DNA of 64,000 bases from Sphingomonas_D zeicaulis (GTDB lineage Bacteria > Pseudomonadota > Alphaproteobacteria > Sphingomonadales > Sphingomonadaceae). Location: the NCBI RefSeq assembly GCF_050433225.1, contig NZ_JBNPXQ010000009.1, positions 186,001-250,000 of the forward strand, in the 5' to 3' direction. The notes under the pieces are model-generated. The model searched no databases, was not told the origin of the DNA, and saw only the letters and a list, made by a program, of their open reading frames with translations. Shown piece by piece: positions 1-9,705 of this stretch (its first letter is position 1; each line of letters begins with the position of its first letter). The translations under genes were made by a program, and so were the position numbers.

Positions 1-1578
1 CCGGGATTCATCGAGCCGCACACCCATTATGACGCTACGATGTGGTGGCAGGACGATCTTAATCCCCTGCCCGGCTACGGCGCGACGACGATCGTTATGG
101 GCAATTGCGGCTTTTCCGCCGCACCGATCTCCGATGACGAGGCGGTGCGCAACGAGATCGTCGGCATCTTCGCCTTCTTCGAGGACATCGATAAGCAGGC
201 TTTCGTCAACGAACTGCCATGGGACTGGCGCAGATGGTCCGAATATAAGGCGTCGATGACGAAGAACGTCAAAATTCCGCTGAACTATGCCGCCTTCGTC
301 GGCCACATCGCGATCCGGCTGGCGGCGATGGGCATGGATGCCTGGACGCGCGCCGCGACCGACGATGAAATCGCGAAGATGTGCGAATTGCTCGACGATG
401 CCTGCAAGGCGGGCGCGATGGGGCTTTCGACCAATCAGCTCGATTTCGACGGCGACGACCGGCCGGTGCCGACCTTCGCCGCCGAGGACAAGGAGTTCCG
501 CGCGCTGCTCGAAGTGCTGTCGCGCAACCCCGGCACGGTGTGCCAGGTGGTGATGGACACGTTCATACGGCTCAATTGCCCGGCGACCCTCGCACGCTTC
601 GCGCGGCTGGCCGAGGGTCTCGACGTGCGTATCCAGTGGGCGGGCATCCCGACGCTCGATTTTCAGAAGCCGATCGTGCCCGACCTGCAAAAGCAGCATG
701 ATGCACTGAAAGCGGAGGGCCGCGACTTCTGGACCGCCTATACCCACGTCTCCCCCACCAACACGCTGTCGCTCACCAAGTCGCTGATCTTCGCGCAGTC
801 GGGCGATTTCGTGTGGCATGAGGTGGTCGCGGCGGACAGTTGGGCAGAGAAGGAACGGCTGCTCGCCGATCCGGACTGGCGCGCACGCGCGCGCGAAAGT
901 TGGGACACCAAGGCGTGGGCGCATGCGCCGATGAGCAATCCCGATCGGCTGCTGCTGCGCAATTCGGATAATGGCGTGGGGCCGATGAACCTCACTCTTT
1001 CCGACTATATGAAGATGACCGGGATCGAGCATCGCTCCGACGCGATGGCGGACTGGATCCTGCGCAACGGCATCAAGTCCACCGTCCACATGGCGCCCTA
1101 TCCGATGAACGAGGAGGTGATCGTCGAACTGATCCGCGATCCGCGATCGGTCGGCAACGTCTCCGACGCGGGCGCGCATGCGCAGATGTTCTGCGGGCCG
1201 GGCGAGAACATGCTGCTGTTCACTTACTATGTCCGCCAGGGCAAGATCACGATCGAGGAGGCGGTCCACGTCCAGACCGGCAAGCTCGCCGAGCATTTCA
1301 ACCTGCAGGGGCGCGGCGTGCTGGCGGTGGGCAACCCCGCGGACATCACCGTGTTCAACATGGACGAGATCGAGCGGCGCGAGGAACGCAAGATCTTCGA
1401 CGCGCCCGACGGCATGGGCGGTATTACCTGGCGCTACACGCGCGATCCCGCGCCGATGCGGCTGACCCTGGTCAACGGCACGCCGACGTTCGAGAAGGAT
1501 GGCGGGGCGACGGGCACGCGGCCGGGCGAGTTCCTCGCACCCGCGCCGACGTTCGAATATGCGCTGGCGGCTGAGTAG
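1..1578 (+). CDS. N-acyl-D-amino-acid deacylase / D-aminoacylase family amidohydrolase, 5' truncated
   Basis: The reading frame is open from base 1, so the start lies outside the window; 525 residues are visible. The first residues contain an EPHTHYDA motif, the HxH metal-binding signature on strand 1 of the amidohydrolase barrel. GNCGFSAAP and SDAGAHAQMF (the late metal-binding Asp region) follow, and the C-terminal stretch GNPADITVFN is typical of this superfamily returning to its small beta-domain. Members hydrolyse N-acyl-D-amino acids or related amides in the cytoplasm; the exact substrate cannot be read from sequence. It ends at TAG just before a strong inverted repeat. Confidence 0.85.
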   Translation, partial: PGFIEPHTHYDATMWWQDDLNPLPGYGATTIVMGNCGFSAAPISDDEAVRNEIVGIFAFFEDIDKQAFVNELPWDWRRWSEYKASMTKNVKIPLNYAAFVGHIAIRLAAMGMDAWTRAATDDEIAKMCELLDDACKAGAMGLSTNQLDFDGDDRPVPTFAAEDKEFRALLEVLSRNPGTVCQVVMDTFIRLNCPATLARFARLAEGLDVRIQWAGIPTLDFQKPIVPDLQKQHDALKAEGRDFWTAYTHVSPTNTLSLTKSLIFAQSGDFVWHEVVAADSWAEKERLLADPDWRARARESWDTKAWAHAPMSNPDRLLLRNSDNGVGPMNLTLSDYMKMTGIEHRSDAMADWILRNGIKSTVHMAPYPMNEEVIVELIRDPRSVGNVSDAGAHAQMFCGPGENMLLFTYYVRQGKITIEEAVHVQTGKLAEHFNLQGRGVLAVGNPADITVFNMDEIERREERKIFDAPDGMGGITWRYTRDPAPMRLTLVNGTPTFEKDGGATGTRPGEFLAPAPTFEYALAAE

Positions 1579-1604
1579 GCCGACCTTCGATTGAAACCCG
1601 GCAA

Positions 1605-1636
1605 CGCCCCCGCGTGAACATGCTCACGCGGGGGCG
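1605..1636. terminator. 13-bp perfect inverted repeat, putative terminator after the amidohydrolase gene
   Basis: A 13-bp GC-rich arm at 1605-1617 pairs perfectly with 1624-1636 around a six-base loop, 26 bp after the stop codon. There is no clear T-run, so it may be a weak or factor-assisted terminator. Confidence 0.55.
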
Positions 1637-1770
1637 CAGCCGCGTGCCGATCGAACGGCAGAAACGGGGCTCGGGCCGGCGGCCGAACGCTGCCGGTTCG
1701 CAATCCGCGGCCACGGCGCTATGCTCCCCTTCGTGACCGGCAGCGATGCCTGCGCCTGTGATGGAGTTGA

Positions 1771-3378
1771 ATGTTGAAGCCGTTCGGATCTTGCCTCGCC
1801 GCGCTGCTGCTGGCGCTGTCTCCGGCCACCGCTTACGCGCAGCAATCGCCCGCCGAACTGTTCGGCCCGCTGTTCGAAGCGGTGCAGACCAGCCGCGTCT
1901 TCCCCGATGGCAAGACCTTCGTCGATGCCGTGCCGAAGCGCGATCCGGCCGCGATCCTCGCCGATTATCGCGGCAAGCCCCCGGCGGACGCGACCGCGCT
2001 GCGTGCCTTCGTCCTCGCCAATTTCAAGGTGCCCGGCGTCAACGATCATGAGGCATCGGACGTCCGCCATCACGTGCAGGCGCTGTGGCCGATGCTGGTC
2101 CGCCAGCCGGTGGTGCCGGAAGCGGGCAGTTCCGCGATCGCGCTGCCGCAACCCTATGTCGTCCCCGGCGGCCGCTTCCGCGAAATGTATTATTGGGACA
2201 GCTTCTTCACGATGCTCGGCCTTGCCGTCGACGGCCAGCAGCCGCTGGTGGAATCGATGCTCGCCGATTTCACCCAAGTGATCGAGCGCCATGGCCACAT
2301 CCCCAACGGCATGCGGACCTATTATCTCAGCCGTTCGCAACCGCCCTTCTATGCGCTGATGCTCGATCTTTCGCGCGACTCCGATCCGGCCACCTCGGCG
2401 CGCCGGCTGGCCGCGCTGCGGCGCGAATATGGCTATTGGATGAAGGGCAAGGATTGCCTCGACAAGAGCGGCGCCTGCCAGCGCGTCGTGAAGATGCCCG
2501 ACGGCACCTTGCTCAACCGCTATTATGACGACCGCGACACCCCGCGCGACGAATCCTTCGCGGAGGATGTCGCGACCGCGGCCGAAGCGAAGCCCTCCGG
2601 GCGCAGCGCCGCCACCGTGCAGCGCGAGTTGCGCGCAGGTGCCGAAAGCGGCTGGGATTTCAGCAGCCGCTGGCTCGCCGACGGCAAGTCGCTCGCGACG
2701 ATCCGCACCACCGCGATCGTGCCGGTCGATCTCAACAGCCTGATGCTGGCGATGGAGGAACGCATCGCCGCGCGCTGCAAGGCCGCGGGCGATGCGGCCT
2801 GCACGACCGAATTCACTGCGCTTGCCGGCAAGCGCAAGGCCGCGATCGGCCGCTACTTCTGGGTCGCCCGCGAAGCCCGCTTCGCCGACTGGGATCGCGA
2901 GACGCGCAAGCCGACCACGGCGCTGAGCGCGGCCGCGCTCTATCCGCTGTTCGTCGGCGCGGCGACGCCGGAGCAGGCGAAGGCGACCGCGACCACGGTC
3001 CGTGCAAAGCTGCTTGCGCCCGGCGGCCTGCGCACCACCACCGCGCGCACCGGGCTGCAATGGGATGTGCCCAATGGCTGGGCGCCGCTGCAATGGGTCG
3101 CGATCGACGGCCTCGCCCGCTACGGCGAGACCGACCTCGCCCGCGACATCGCCGGCCGCTGGATGGGCACCGTTGCCCGCGCCTATGCCGAAACCGGCAA
3201 GATGCTTGAGAAATATGATGTCGAGGAGCGCAAGCCCGGCGGCGGCGGCGAATATCCCAACCAGGACGGCTTCGGCTGGACCAACGGCGTCGCCAGCGCG
3301 ATCGACGAACGCTGGCCGGATCTGATGCAGCGGCCACGACCGGCGGACGGTGATGCCGGTGTGCCGCAGGTCCAGTGA
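1771..3378 (+). CDS. treA: periplasmic alpha,alpha-trehalase (GH37)
   Basis: 535 residues. Residues 1-23 form a Sec signal peptide (Lys, hydrophobic core, AYA-Q cleavage), so the enzyme acts in the periplasm, splitting trehalose into two glucose. Family signatures are intact: PGGRFREMYYWDSF near residues 132-145, SGWDFSSRW near 294 (Asp expected to be the catalytic acid), QWDVPNGWAPLQ near 430, and GGGGEYPNQDGFGWTNGV near 490 (Glu expected to be the base). Length matches periplasmic GH37 enzymes. It stands alone on the strand between the amidohydrolase and a CdtB-like gene. Confidence 0.95.
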   Translation: MLKPFGSCLAALLLALSPATAYAQQSPAELFGPLFEAVQTSRVFPDGKTFVDAVPKRDPAAILADYRGKPPADATALRAFVLANFKVPGVNDHEASDVRHHVQALWPMLVRQPVVPEAGSSAIALPQPYVVPGGRFREMYYWDSFFTMLGLAVDGQQPLVESMLADFTQVIERHGHIPNGMRTYYLSRSQPPFYALMLDLSRDSDPATSARRLAALRREYGYWMKGKDCLDKSGACQRVVKMPDGTLLNRYYDDRDTPRDESFAEDVATAAEAKPSGRSAATVQRELRAGAESGWDFSSRWLADGKSLATIRTTAIVPVDLNSLMLAMEERIAARCKAAGDAACTTEFTALAGKRKAAIGRYFWVAREARFADWDRETRKPTTALSAAALYPLFVGAATPEQAKATATTVRAKLLAPGGLRTTTARTGLQWDVPNGWAPLQWVAIDGLARYGETDLARDIAGRWMGTVARAYAETGKMLEKYDVEERKPGGGGEYPNQDGFGWTNGVASAIDERWPDLMQRPRPADGDAGVPQVQ

Positions 3379-3473
3379 GAGGCTACACCTGCAACACGAT
3401 CTGTCGATATCGTCAACCTGGCGTCATTCAATTGTCGCAACGCGATAGCAAGCAGTCAATGCAGGAGTGGTGC

Positions 3474-4076
3474 GTGCCAACTGTCATCACCTGGAACACA
3501 CAAGGCGATCCCACGACACACCCCGGCAAAGCTGCGGAACTGGCCACGATGTGCGCAGCATATGACTATGTTCTTCTCCAGGAATGTGGACATATGAAGT
3601 TGTGGAACGGCAACAAATATATGTATTCCTCCTATCAGGCCGGCGCATTCAATTCGCGATGCAGCACGGCGATCCTCTCCAACGCTCCCGCCGACGTTAA
3701 ACATTGGACGGGCAGTTCAAGCGGACGGTCGGGATTGTATATGAACGTCGCAGGAACCATCATCGGAACCATCCACGCGACGTCCGGCGGCGTCGGCATG
3801 GGAGATGTTACGCCATTCCTCAAAACTGTATCGCGGCTGGATGCACAAGCCATCGTGATCGGGGGAGACTTCAACGCAGAACTCGCTCAGCCGTTCTTCG
3901 ATGTGGGCACGAGCAACAGGCCGAATACGTTTGATATCGTGTCCCAGGGCGGCGCCACGCATCAGGGCGGTCTCTGCCTCGATTACTTCTTTTATCAGGG
4001 TACCGCCAACCCGGGAAACGCAACGCTCTATCCGACCCAGAACTCCGATCATGATGCTGTTTGGATGACGTTCTGA
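3474..4076 (+). CDS. CdtB/DNase I-like endonuclease-exonuclease-phosphatase (EEP) protein
   Basis: 200 residues if translation starts at GTG 3474, which has AGGAG six bases upstream; an in-frame ATG at 3459 and a longer open frame exist but lack a ribosome site. The complete EEP catalytic set is visible in order: TWNTQG (Asn), LLQECG (Glu), TIHATSGG (His), GGDFNAE (Asp and Asn) and NSDHDAVW (Asp-His). WN-Q-G together with HA-SGG resembles cytolethal distending toxin subunit B more than sphingomyelinases or AP endonucleases. No CdtA/CdtC-like partner or signal peptide is seen. The gene is visibly AT-richer than its neighbours, suggesting acquisition. Nuclease versus phosphatase activity cannot be decided from sequence. 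Confidence 0.75.
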   Translation: MPTVITWNTQGDPTTHPGKAAELATMCAAYDYVLLQECGHMKLWNGNKYMYSSYQAGAFNSRCSTAILSNAPADVKHWTGSSSGRSGLYMNVAGTIIGTIHATSGGVGMGDVTPFLKTVSRLDAQAIVIGGDFNAELAQPFFDVGTSNRPNTFDIVSQGGATHQGGLCLDYFFYQGTANPGNATLYPTQNSDHDAVWMTF

Positions 4077-4113
4077 CCGGTCGCGCCTGACCCTGACCAA
4101 CCAGTGCCTTGGA

Positions 4114-5679
4114 TTATCCGCCGGCAGGTGCGGGCGGCCGTCTGAAAAATCGTGCCGGGAACGGCGCCCCCGGCGGCCCGTTCGGGTCGCGCAATTCGTT
4201 GCGCTCCCCCGCATCGGGGCTGAGCGGGATCTGCATGCCGTCGCTCTCCTCCAGTGCTGCGAACAGCTTCGCGCTCATCCGTTCGGCAAGCGCCTCGTGG
4301 CCGGGCCGGGCCAGCAGATTGTTCGCCTCGTGCGGGTCGGCTTCGAGGTCGTACAACTCGTCGATGTCCCAAATACCGTGGAAGTGGATATACTTATACC
4401 GGTCCTCGCGCAGCGCGTGGACGGTGGGGGTCTGCGGGAAGTTGCGCTCCCAGTAATATTCATACACCAACTCGCTGCGCCACGGCACCGCCTTGCCCTG
4501 CGCCAGCGGCAGCGCGTCGGCACCCGCCATGCCCCGCGGCGCCTCCAGCCCCGCCGCCGCGAGCATGGTCGGCGCGATGTCGATATTGGCGACGACCTTC
4601 TCCACCGCCCCCGGCCCGAACAGTGCCGGGCAGCGCGCGAGCAGCGGGACGCGCATCGACTCCTCATAGGCGGTGCGCTTGTCGATCAGGCCGTGCTCGC
4701 CGAACTGGAAGCCATTGTCACCCATATAGACGATGAGCGTCTCGTCGAGTTCGCCGCGCTTCGCGAGCAGATCCATGATCCGCGCCAGCCCCTCGTCGAC
4801 CGCGAGCAAGGTTTCCATATAGCGCTTGTAGTAATCGGCGATGTCGAGCGTGCCATGATAGGCATAGTCGACGCCGTGCCAGCTGTTGCGCTGGTTCTCC
4901 ACCCACATCGGCCGGCCGGGCGCGCCCGCCTTCATCGTCTCGGGATAGCGGAACGTCTCTTTGGCGTAGCGCCCGGCATGGCGCGGCGCCGGGATGAATT
5001 CGGAATGCACCGCCTTGTGCGCGAGATGCATCATCCACGGCCTGTCGCCCTTGCGCGTGCCGATCCAGTCGAGCGCATAGTCGGTCAGCTCGTCGGTGAT
5101 ATAGCCGCACTGCGGCACCTTGCGACCATCGACGTTCAGCCCATCGGCGCTGGGCATATAGGTGCCCTGCCCCTTGAAGCTCACCCAGCGATCGAAGCCC
5201 GGCTGCGGCGTGTCGGTCTCCGCGCCCATATGCCATTTGCCGATGAACGCGGTCTCGTAACCCGCCGCCTGCAGATATTGCGGGTAATAGACCAGCCCCG
5301 GCGGGATCGGGTGGTTGTTGTCGACCACACGATGCTGGTGCGCATAGAGCCCGGTGAAGATCGACGCGCGCGAGGGCGAGCAGAGCGCGGTGGTGACGAA
5401 GGCGTTGCGGAAATGCACGCCCTCGCGCGCCAGCCGGTCGAGCGTCGGCGTCTCGCCGAAATCCTGCGCCTTCATGAATCCCATCGCATCGAAGCGATGA
5501 TCGTCGGTCAGCACGAACAGGATGTTCCGCGGCTTTACCCCCGGCTTCCGCTTCAACGTCAAGGTCGGGCGCGGTGCAGGTGGCGTGACCGTCGTGGCGC
5601 CGGCCGCCCAGGAATAGAGGCCGAAGGCGCCGCCGCCGCCCGCCAGCAGCACGCCCCGGCGCGTCGGATCCTCGGTCAT
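4114..5679 (-). CDS. type I sulfatase (formylglycine-dependent), secreted
   Basis: 521 residues. FVLTDDH at residues 56-61 supplies the metal-binding Asp pair, and C100-SPSR is the C-x-P-S-R motif whose Cys becomes formylglycine. GKWHMG near 150 and MGDNGFQFGEHG in the C-terminal half complete the alkaline-phosphatase-like fold. The N-terminus (TRRGVLLAGGGG, then a hydrophobic run) resembles a twin-arginine export signal. It overlaps the upstream sulfatase gene by four bases (ATGA), so the pair is co-translated. The substrate is a sulfate ester, perhaps of a glycan; the specific sugar is not predictable here. Confidence 0.92.
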   Translation of the reverse strand: MTEDPTRRGVLLAGGGGAFGLYSWAAGATTVTPPAPRPTLTLKRKPGVKPRNILFVLTDDHRFDAMGFMKAQDFGETPTLDRLAREGVHFRNAFVTTALCSPSRASIFTGLYAHQHRVVDNNHPIPPGLVYYPQYLQAAGYETAFIGKWHMGAETDTPQPGFDRWVSFKGQGTYMPSADGLNVDGRKVPQCGYITDELTDYALDWIGTRKGDRPWMMHLAHKAVHSEFIPAPRHAGRYAKETFRYPETMKAGAPGRPMWVENQRNSWHGVDYAYHGTLDIADYYKRYMETLLAVDEGLARIMDLLAKRGELDETLIVYMGDNGFQFGEHGLIDKRTAYEESMRVPLLARCPALFGPGAVEKVVANIDIAPTMLAAAGLEAPRGMAGADALPLAQGKAVPWRSELVYEYYWERNFPQTPTVHALREDRYKYIHFHGIWDIDELYDLEADPHEANNLLARPGHEALAERMSAKLFAALEESDGMQIPLSPDAGERNELRDPNGPPGAPFPARFFRRPPAPAGG

Positions 5680-7103
5680 GGCTTATGCTCCAGATGGGTA
5701 TAGGGATCGGTCTGCCCGGCAAGCCAGGGGTCGCGCGTCGCCGCGCGCACCGTGCGCAGTTTCTCGCGCAGATCGTCGAGTACGCGCTTCTGCGCCGGAT
5801 CGCCGGCCAGGTTGACCAGTTCGTCGGGATCGCGCGCGAGGTCGTAAAGCTCCTCGGGCGGCCGCTTCAGATAGGCGCGCTGCGTCCGTTTACCGAGCCG
5901 GGTCGCCGGATCGGCGACGATCGCCTGCCATGACGGCGACCCCGCGACGTCGCCTGCGATCGGATAGTCGAGGGGATGGGCGAGATTGAGGATATAGCTG
6001 TGCGTCCGCGTGCGGATGCTTCGCATCGGATAATATTGGTTGATCTCATGGAAGGCGTGGCTGGCGAACACATGGTCGCGCCCTGCCCCGCCACTCTGCC
6101 CCAACAGCGGCAACAGCGAGTTGCCCGACAGCGTGTAGGCCTGCGGCGGATCGACCCCGGTAAAGTCCAGCACGGTCGGCGCGATATCCACCCAGCTCAC
6201 CATCGCCTCGTTCACCGCCGCCGTAGCACCCGGCGCGCGCACGATCAGCGGCAGATGGAGACCGGGGCCATAAAGGTTGGTCTTGGCGCCGGGAAACGGC
6301 CGGCCATTGTCGCTGAGGAAGATCACCAGCGTGTCCTCGGCACGCCCGGTGGCGACGAGATCGTCGAGGATCATGCCGACGCCGGTGTCGAGCCGGCTGA
6401 GCGATTCATAATAGCCCGCCAGATCGGCGCGCACCGCTGGCAGGTCCGGCAGGTGCGACGGGATCGGCAGCCGTGCCGGATCATAATGCTCCGCAGTCAC
6501 GTCCGGCCACGGCCGTTCATTGCCATAGCCGCCGGCGGCGCGATGCGGATCGCTATACGCCACCGTGACGAAGAAGGGGCGATCGTCGGTCGAGCGGATG
6601 AAGCTGGTCGTGGCGATCGCCAGTTCGCGCACGTCGCGTATGCCCGATCGCTCGGGCACCAGTTCGGCTTCGTAGGGAAAGGCGCTGTCCGGCCCGACAT
6701 GCTTCTTGCCGACCAGTGCCGTGGCATAGCCTGCGCGGCGCAGCATCGCCGGCAGGGTCTCGATCCCGTCGAGCAGCGACTGGTGGTGCACGTCGTGCTG
6801 CAGCCCGTACATGCCGTTCTGATGCGTATAGAGCCCGGTATTGATCACCGCGCGGCTGGGGCTGCAGGATGAGACCGCGGCAAATGCGTTGGTGAAGCGC
6901 GTGCCCTCCCCCGCCAGCCGGTCAAGCCGGGGCGTACGGATCGGCACGCCATAGCAGCCGAGATCGAGCCCCTGATCGTCCGAGATCAGCAGCAGCACGT
7001 TGCGCTGCCGCTTCGCGGCGGTGGCGGCCCGCACCGCCGGCGCGACCGCGACGCCGGCGGCAAGGCCGGACGTCGCCCGAAGGAAGCTACGCCGATCCAT
7101 CAT
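5676..7103 (-). CDS. type I sulfatase with Tat signal
   Basis: 475 residues from ATG 7103 (an adjacent ATG at 7100 is equally possible; GGGAGA lies just upstream, whereas the longer open frame has no ribosome site). The N-terminus DRRSFLRATSG followed by a hydrophobic stretch is a textbook twin-arginine signal. ISDDQG (residues 40-45) gives the metal ligands and C80-SPSR the formylglycine site; FLSDNGRPF lies further on. Together with its neighbour it forms a sulfatase pair downstream of a TonB-dependent receptor (40-bp gap). It probably desulfates an imported compound in the periplasm. Confidence 0.92.
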   Translation of the reverse strand: MMDRRSFLRATSGLAAGVAVAPAVRAATAAKRQRNVLLLISDDQGLDLGCYGVPIRTPRLDRLAGEGTRFTNAFAAVSSCSPSRAVINTGLYTHQNGMYGLQHDVHHQSLLDGIETLPAMLRRAGYATALVGKKHVGPDSAFPYEAELVPERSGIRDVRELAIATTSFIRSTDDRPFFVTVAYSDPHRAAGGYGNERPWPDVTAEHYDPARLPIPSHLPDLPAVRADLAGYYESLSRLDTGVGMILDDLVATGRAEDTLVIFLSDNGRPFPGAKTNLYGPGLHLPLIVRAPGATAAVNEAMVSWVDIAPTVLDFTGVDPPQAYTLSGNSLLPLLGQSGGAGRDHVFASHAFHEINQYYPMRSIRTRTHSYILNLAHPLDYPIAGDVAGSPSWQAIVADPATRLGKRTQRAYLKRPPEELYDLARDPDELVNLAGDPAQKRVLDDLREKLRTVRAATRDPWLAGQTDPYTHLEHKP

Positions 7104-7143
7104 CAGGTCTCCCGAGACAGTCGGATGGCGCAGCCGCCCCCGA

Positions 7144-9567
7144 TCAGAAGTTGTACGCCGCGCTGAACCGGAACGACCGGCCAAGGATCGGACGCGCGAG
7201 GATCGGGCCCGACCCCTGCGAGCCGATGATCCGAGGGTTGCCCTCGGTCAGGCCGAGTTCGTCTGTCAGGTTGTTGCCGGTGACCTGCAGCTTCAGTCGC
7301 TCGTTGATGTCGACCGAAACGCCCGCGTCGAGCTGGTAGAAGCGCGGCAGCAACTGGTTGTTCTCGGGGTCCGAGAAGCGGTCGCCGGTATATTGCAGCG
7401 TCGCGAAAATCGAAGGCGTGATGCCGCCAACGTCCAGCTCATACGCCGGGGTCACTCGCCACGCCCATTTCGGCTGGCGCTGCACGCGGTTGCCGGTGTT
7501 GTCAATCGTGCCGCCGCCGCTGAAGAAATCCTCGTAGCTGGCATCCAGATAGGTGCCCGCCGCCGAGATGCTGAAGCCCTGGAACGGCCGCACCTGCCCT
7601 TCCAGTTCGACGCCCGTCGCCTTCGCGCCGCCGACCGCGCTGACCGGCGTATTATCGATCAACTGAGTCGTCGCCAGACCATCGAACTTGTTGTGGAACA
7701 CGGTGGCGTAGAGGTTGGCATAAGGCAGCGACAGCTTCAGCCCGCCTTCATAGGTATCGACCTGCGCGGTGATGAACAGGCCTTCGCGCAAATTGTCGAA
7801 CTGGGGGAAGCTGTTACCGCGGCTATAGCGCAGGAACACGCCGATCTGGCTGGTGAAGTCGTAATTGGCACCCGCCGTCCACGACCATTCATCCTCCGAA
7901 TAGTCGATGAAGCGTCGTTCGCCGAACACGTTGGTAGCGTTGTCGTAGAGCGTCGCCGGATTGCCATCCTGGTTGATCGTGCCCGAAGGTGTACGAATCG
8001 CAGCGTCGACGAGATGCTTCTGCCAGCGGATGCCGCCGTCGATGCGCAGTTCGGGCGTGATCTGCAACTCGTCGACCGCATAGAAGGCATAATCCTGACC
8101 TTCATAATAGGCGTCGACGAGGAAGCCCGCGCCTGAGGTGAAGCCGTCGCGCGTCGCGATGCGGCCGTCGCCCAAGGTTAGGTTGAGCACGCGCGCATTG
8201 GGCTCGGCGGCCAGTAGCACCTGATTGCCCAGCGCCCAGCGATCACGCGTGTTGTAGGCGGCGTAATAGAATCCGCCGGTCAACTTGTTGTTGCCGCTCG
8301 TGAATTCCAGCCCGAGATCGTTGACGAACGAGTCGATCTTCTTGCGCACTTCCCAGACGCCCGCGCGCATCACCTGCGCATTGGCACCCCCCGCAACCGC
8401 GCCGCCGCCATTGGCATATGTGAGGCTGCCGACGGTGGAGCCGGCACCGCCCAGCGTCACCGCCATGTCGGCGGCGCTGCGCGGCGGGTCGGTCGGTACC
8501 AGGCCTACGGTATCGGCATTGCCGCCAAGGTAGGACAAGCGCTCACGCACGCGCAAACCGTCGACCAGCTCATATTCGAAGGCGATGCCGGCGTTGATCA
8601 CGTCGGCACCGCGGCCTTCGGCCAGGTCGAGAGTGCGGCCGGCATTGTTGGTGGTGATCCGCGTCTCGCGGCCGGGCAGCGCGCCGGTGCCGGCATCGAA
8701 GCCCGGGTAGGCGCTGACCTTGCGGCCGTTCTGGATCACCGGGATCGGCAGCAGCCACTGGCCGCGGTCGTTGAGGTAGCGGACATAGATGTCCACCGTG
8801 CCGCGGCTGTCGAAATCATGATGGATGTTGGCGGTGATCTGGCCGCCCTTTTCGCCCCGGAACTGCGGATCGCGGATGCCATTGCCTTGGGCGTAGAAGC
8901 CACCGACCATGAAGCTGGTATCTTTGCCTAAGGGGCCAGAGATCCAGGCGTCGCCGCGCACCTCGTCATAATCGGTGTAGGAGACCTTCGCGAGGCCGTG
9001 CAGTGCGCTGCCGCCGGTCCGCTGGACGACGTTGACGGTCAGGCCCGGCTGACCGTTCGAGAACAAGGATCCCGTGCCGCCGCGCACCGCCTCGACCCGC
9101 TGGACGGTCTCGTCGAGCCGGATCAACTGCGAGTTTTCGAGGAACGACAGCGTCGGTGGCGGGAAGATCGGCACGCCGCCGACCTGGAAGGTCACGAACT
9201 GCGCATCGCCACCCGATGGATAGCCGCGCACGAAGATGTTGGCGCCGTTCTGGCCGCCCGAGCTTTCCGCCATGACACCGGGCACGGTGCGCAGCAGATC
9301 CGCCGTGCTGTTGGGCGCGGCGCGAGCGATCGTGTCGGCGCTCAGCGTCGTCACCGCGAACGAGGCGTCCTGACGGCGCGTACCGCCGCCGGCGGTGCCG
9401 ACGACGACGATGTCCTCACCGGTGTCTTCCGGCGGGGCGGGTTCCGCTTCGGCGGTTTCGGCAGGGGCGGCAGAAGCTTCGCTCTGCGCGACAGCGGGCG
9501 TGGCCCAGATCAACACCGCGGGCGAGACGCCCAGCAGAAGCGCCTGAACCGATGAGCGGATCATCAT
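7144..9567 (-). CDS. TonB-dependent outer-membrane receptor
   Basis: 807 residues from ATG 9567 (preceded by AGGAAGGGACAG); an upstream in-frame ATG at 9648 has no such site. A signal peptide (to AVAQ) is followed by an acidic linker, then DIVVVG, a TonB-box-like element, and a plug domain with DLLRTVPGV, NIFVRGY and ETVQRVEAVRGG. A 22-strand-type barrel ends in an aromatic terminus (FRFSAAYNF). It imports a bulky substrate across the outer membrane. Being immediately upstream of two sulfatases and downstream of an esterase suggests the ligand is a sulfated and perhaps esterified compound. Confidence 0.93.
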   Translation of the reverse strand: MMIRSSVQALLLGVSPAVLIWATPAVAQSEASAAPAETAEAEPAPPEDTGEDIVVVGTAGGGTRRQDASFAVTTLSADTIARAAPNSTADLLRTVPGVMAESSGGQNGANIFVRGYPSGGDAQFVTFQVGGVPIFPPPTLSFLENSQLIRLDETVQRVEAVRGGTGSLFSNGQPGLTVNVVQRTGGSALHGLAKVSYTDYDEVRGDAWISGPLGKDTSFMVGGFYAQGNGIRDPQFRGEKGGQITANIHHDFDSRGTVDIYVRYLNDRGQWLLPIPVIQNGRKVSAYPGFDAGTGALPGRETRITTNNAGRTLDLAEGRGADVINAGIAFEYELVDGLRVRERLSYLGGNADTVGLVPTDPPRSAADMAVTLGGAGSTVGSLTYANGGGAVAGGANAQVMRAGVWEVRKKIDSFVNDLGLEFTSGNNKLTGGFYYAAYNTRDRWALGNQVLLAAEPNARVLNLTLGDGRIATRDGFTSGAGFLVDAYYEGQDYAFYAVDELQITPELRIDGGIRWQKHLVDAAIRTPSGTINQDGNPATLYDNATNVFGERRFIDYSEDEWSWTAGANYDFTSQIGVFLRYSRGNSFPQFDNLREGLFITAQVDTYEGGLKLSLPYANLYATVFHNKFDGLATTQLIDNTPVSAVGGAKATGVELEGQVRPFQGFSISAAGTYLDASYEDFFSGGGTIDNTGNRVQRQPKWAWRVTPAYELDVGGITPSIFATLQYTGDRFSDPENNQLLPRFYQLDAGVSVDINERLKLQVTGNNLTDELGLTEGNPRIIGSQGSGPILARPILGRSFRFSAAYNF

Positions 9568-9705
9568 GACTCTGTCCCTTCCTGTTTTATTCAGCGGCGG
9601 TCTTTGCGCCATTGCGCGTGACCTAATGCCGAGGGGGACGGTCGGCAATGCAGAGAGCCTGCTGCAACATTAACCATTGCAGCAGTGTGACATTTGTGCC
9701 GCTAT

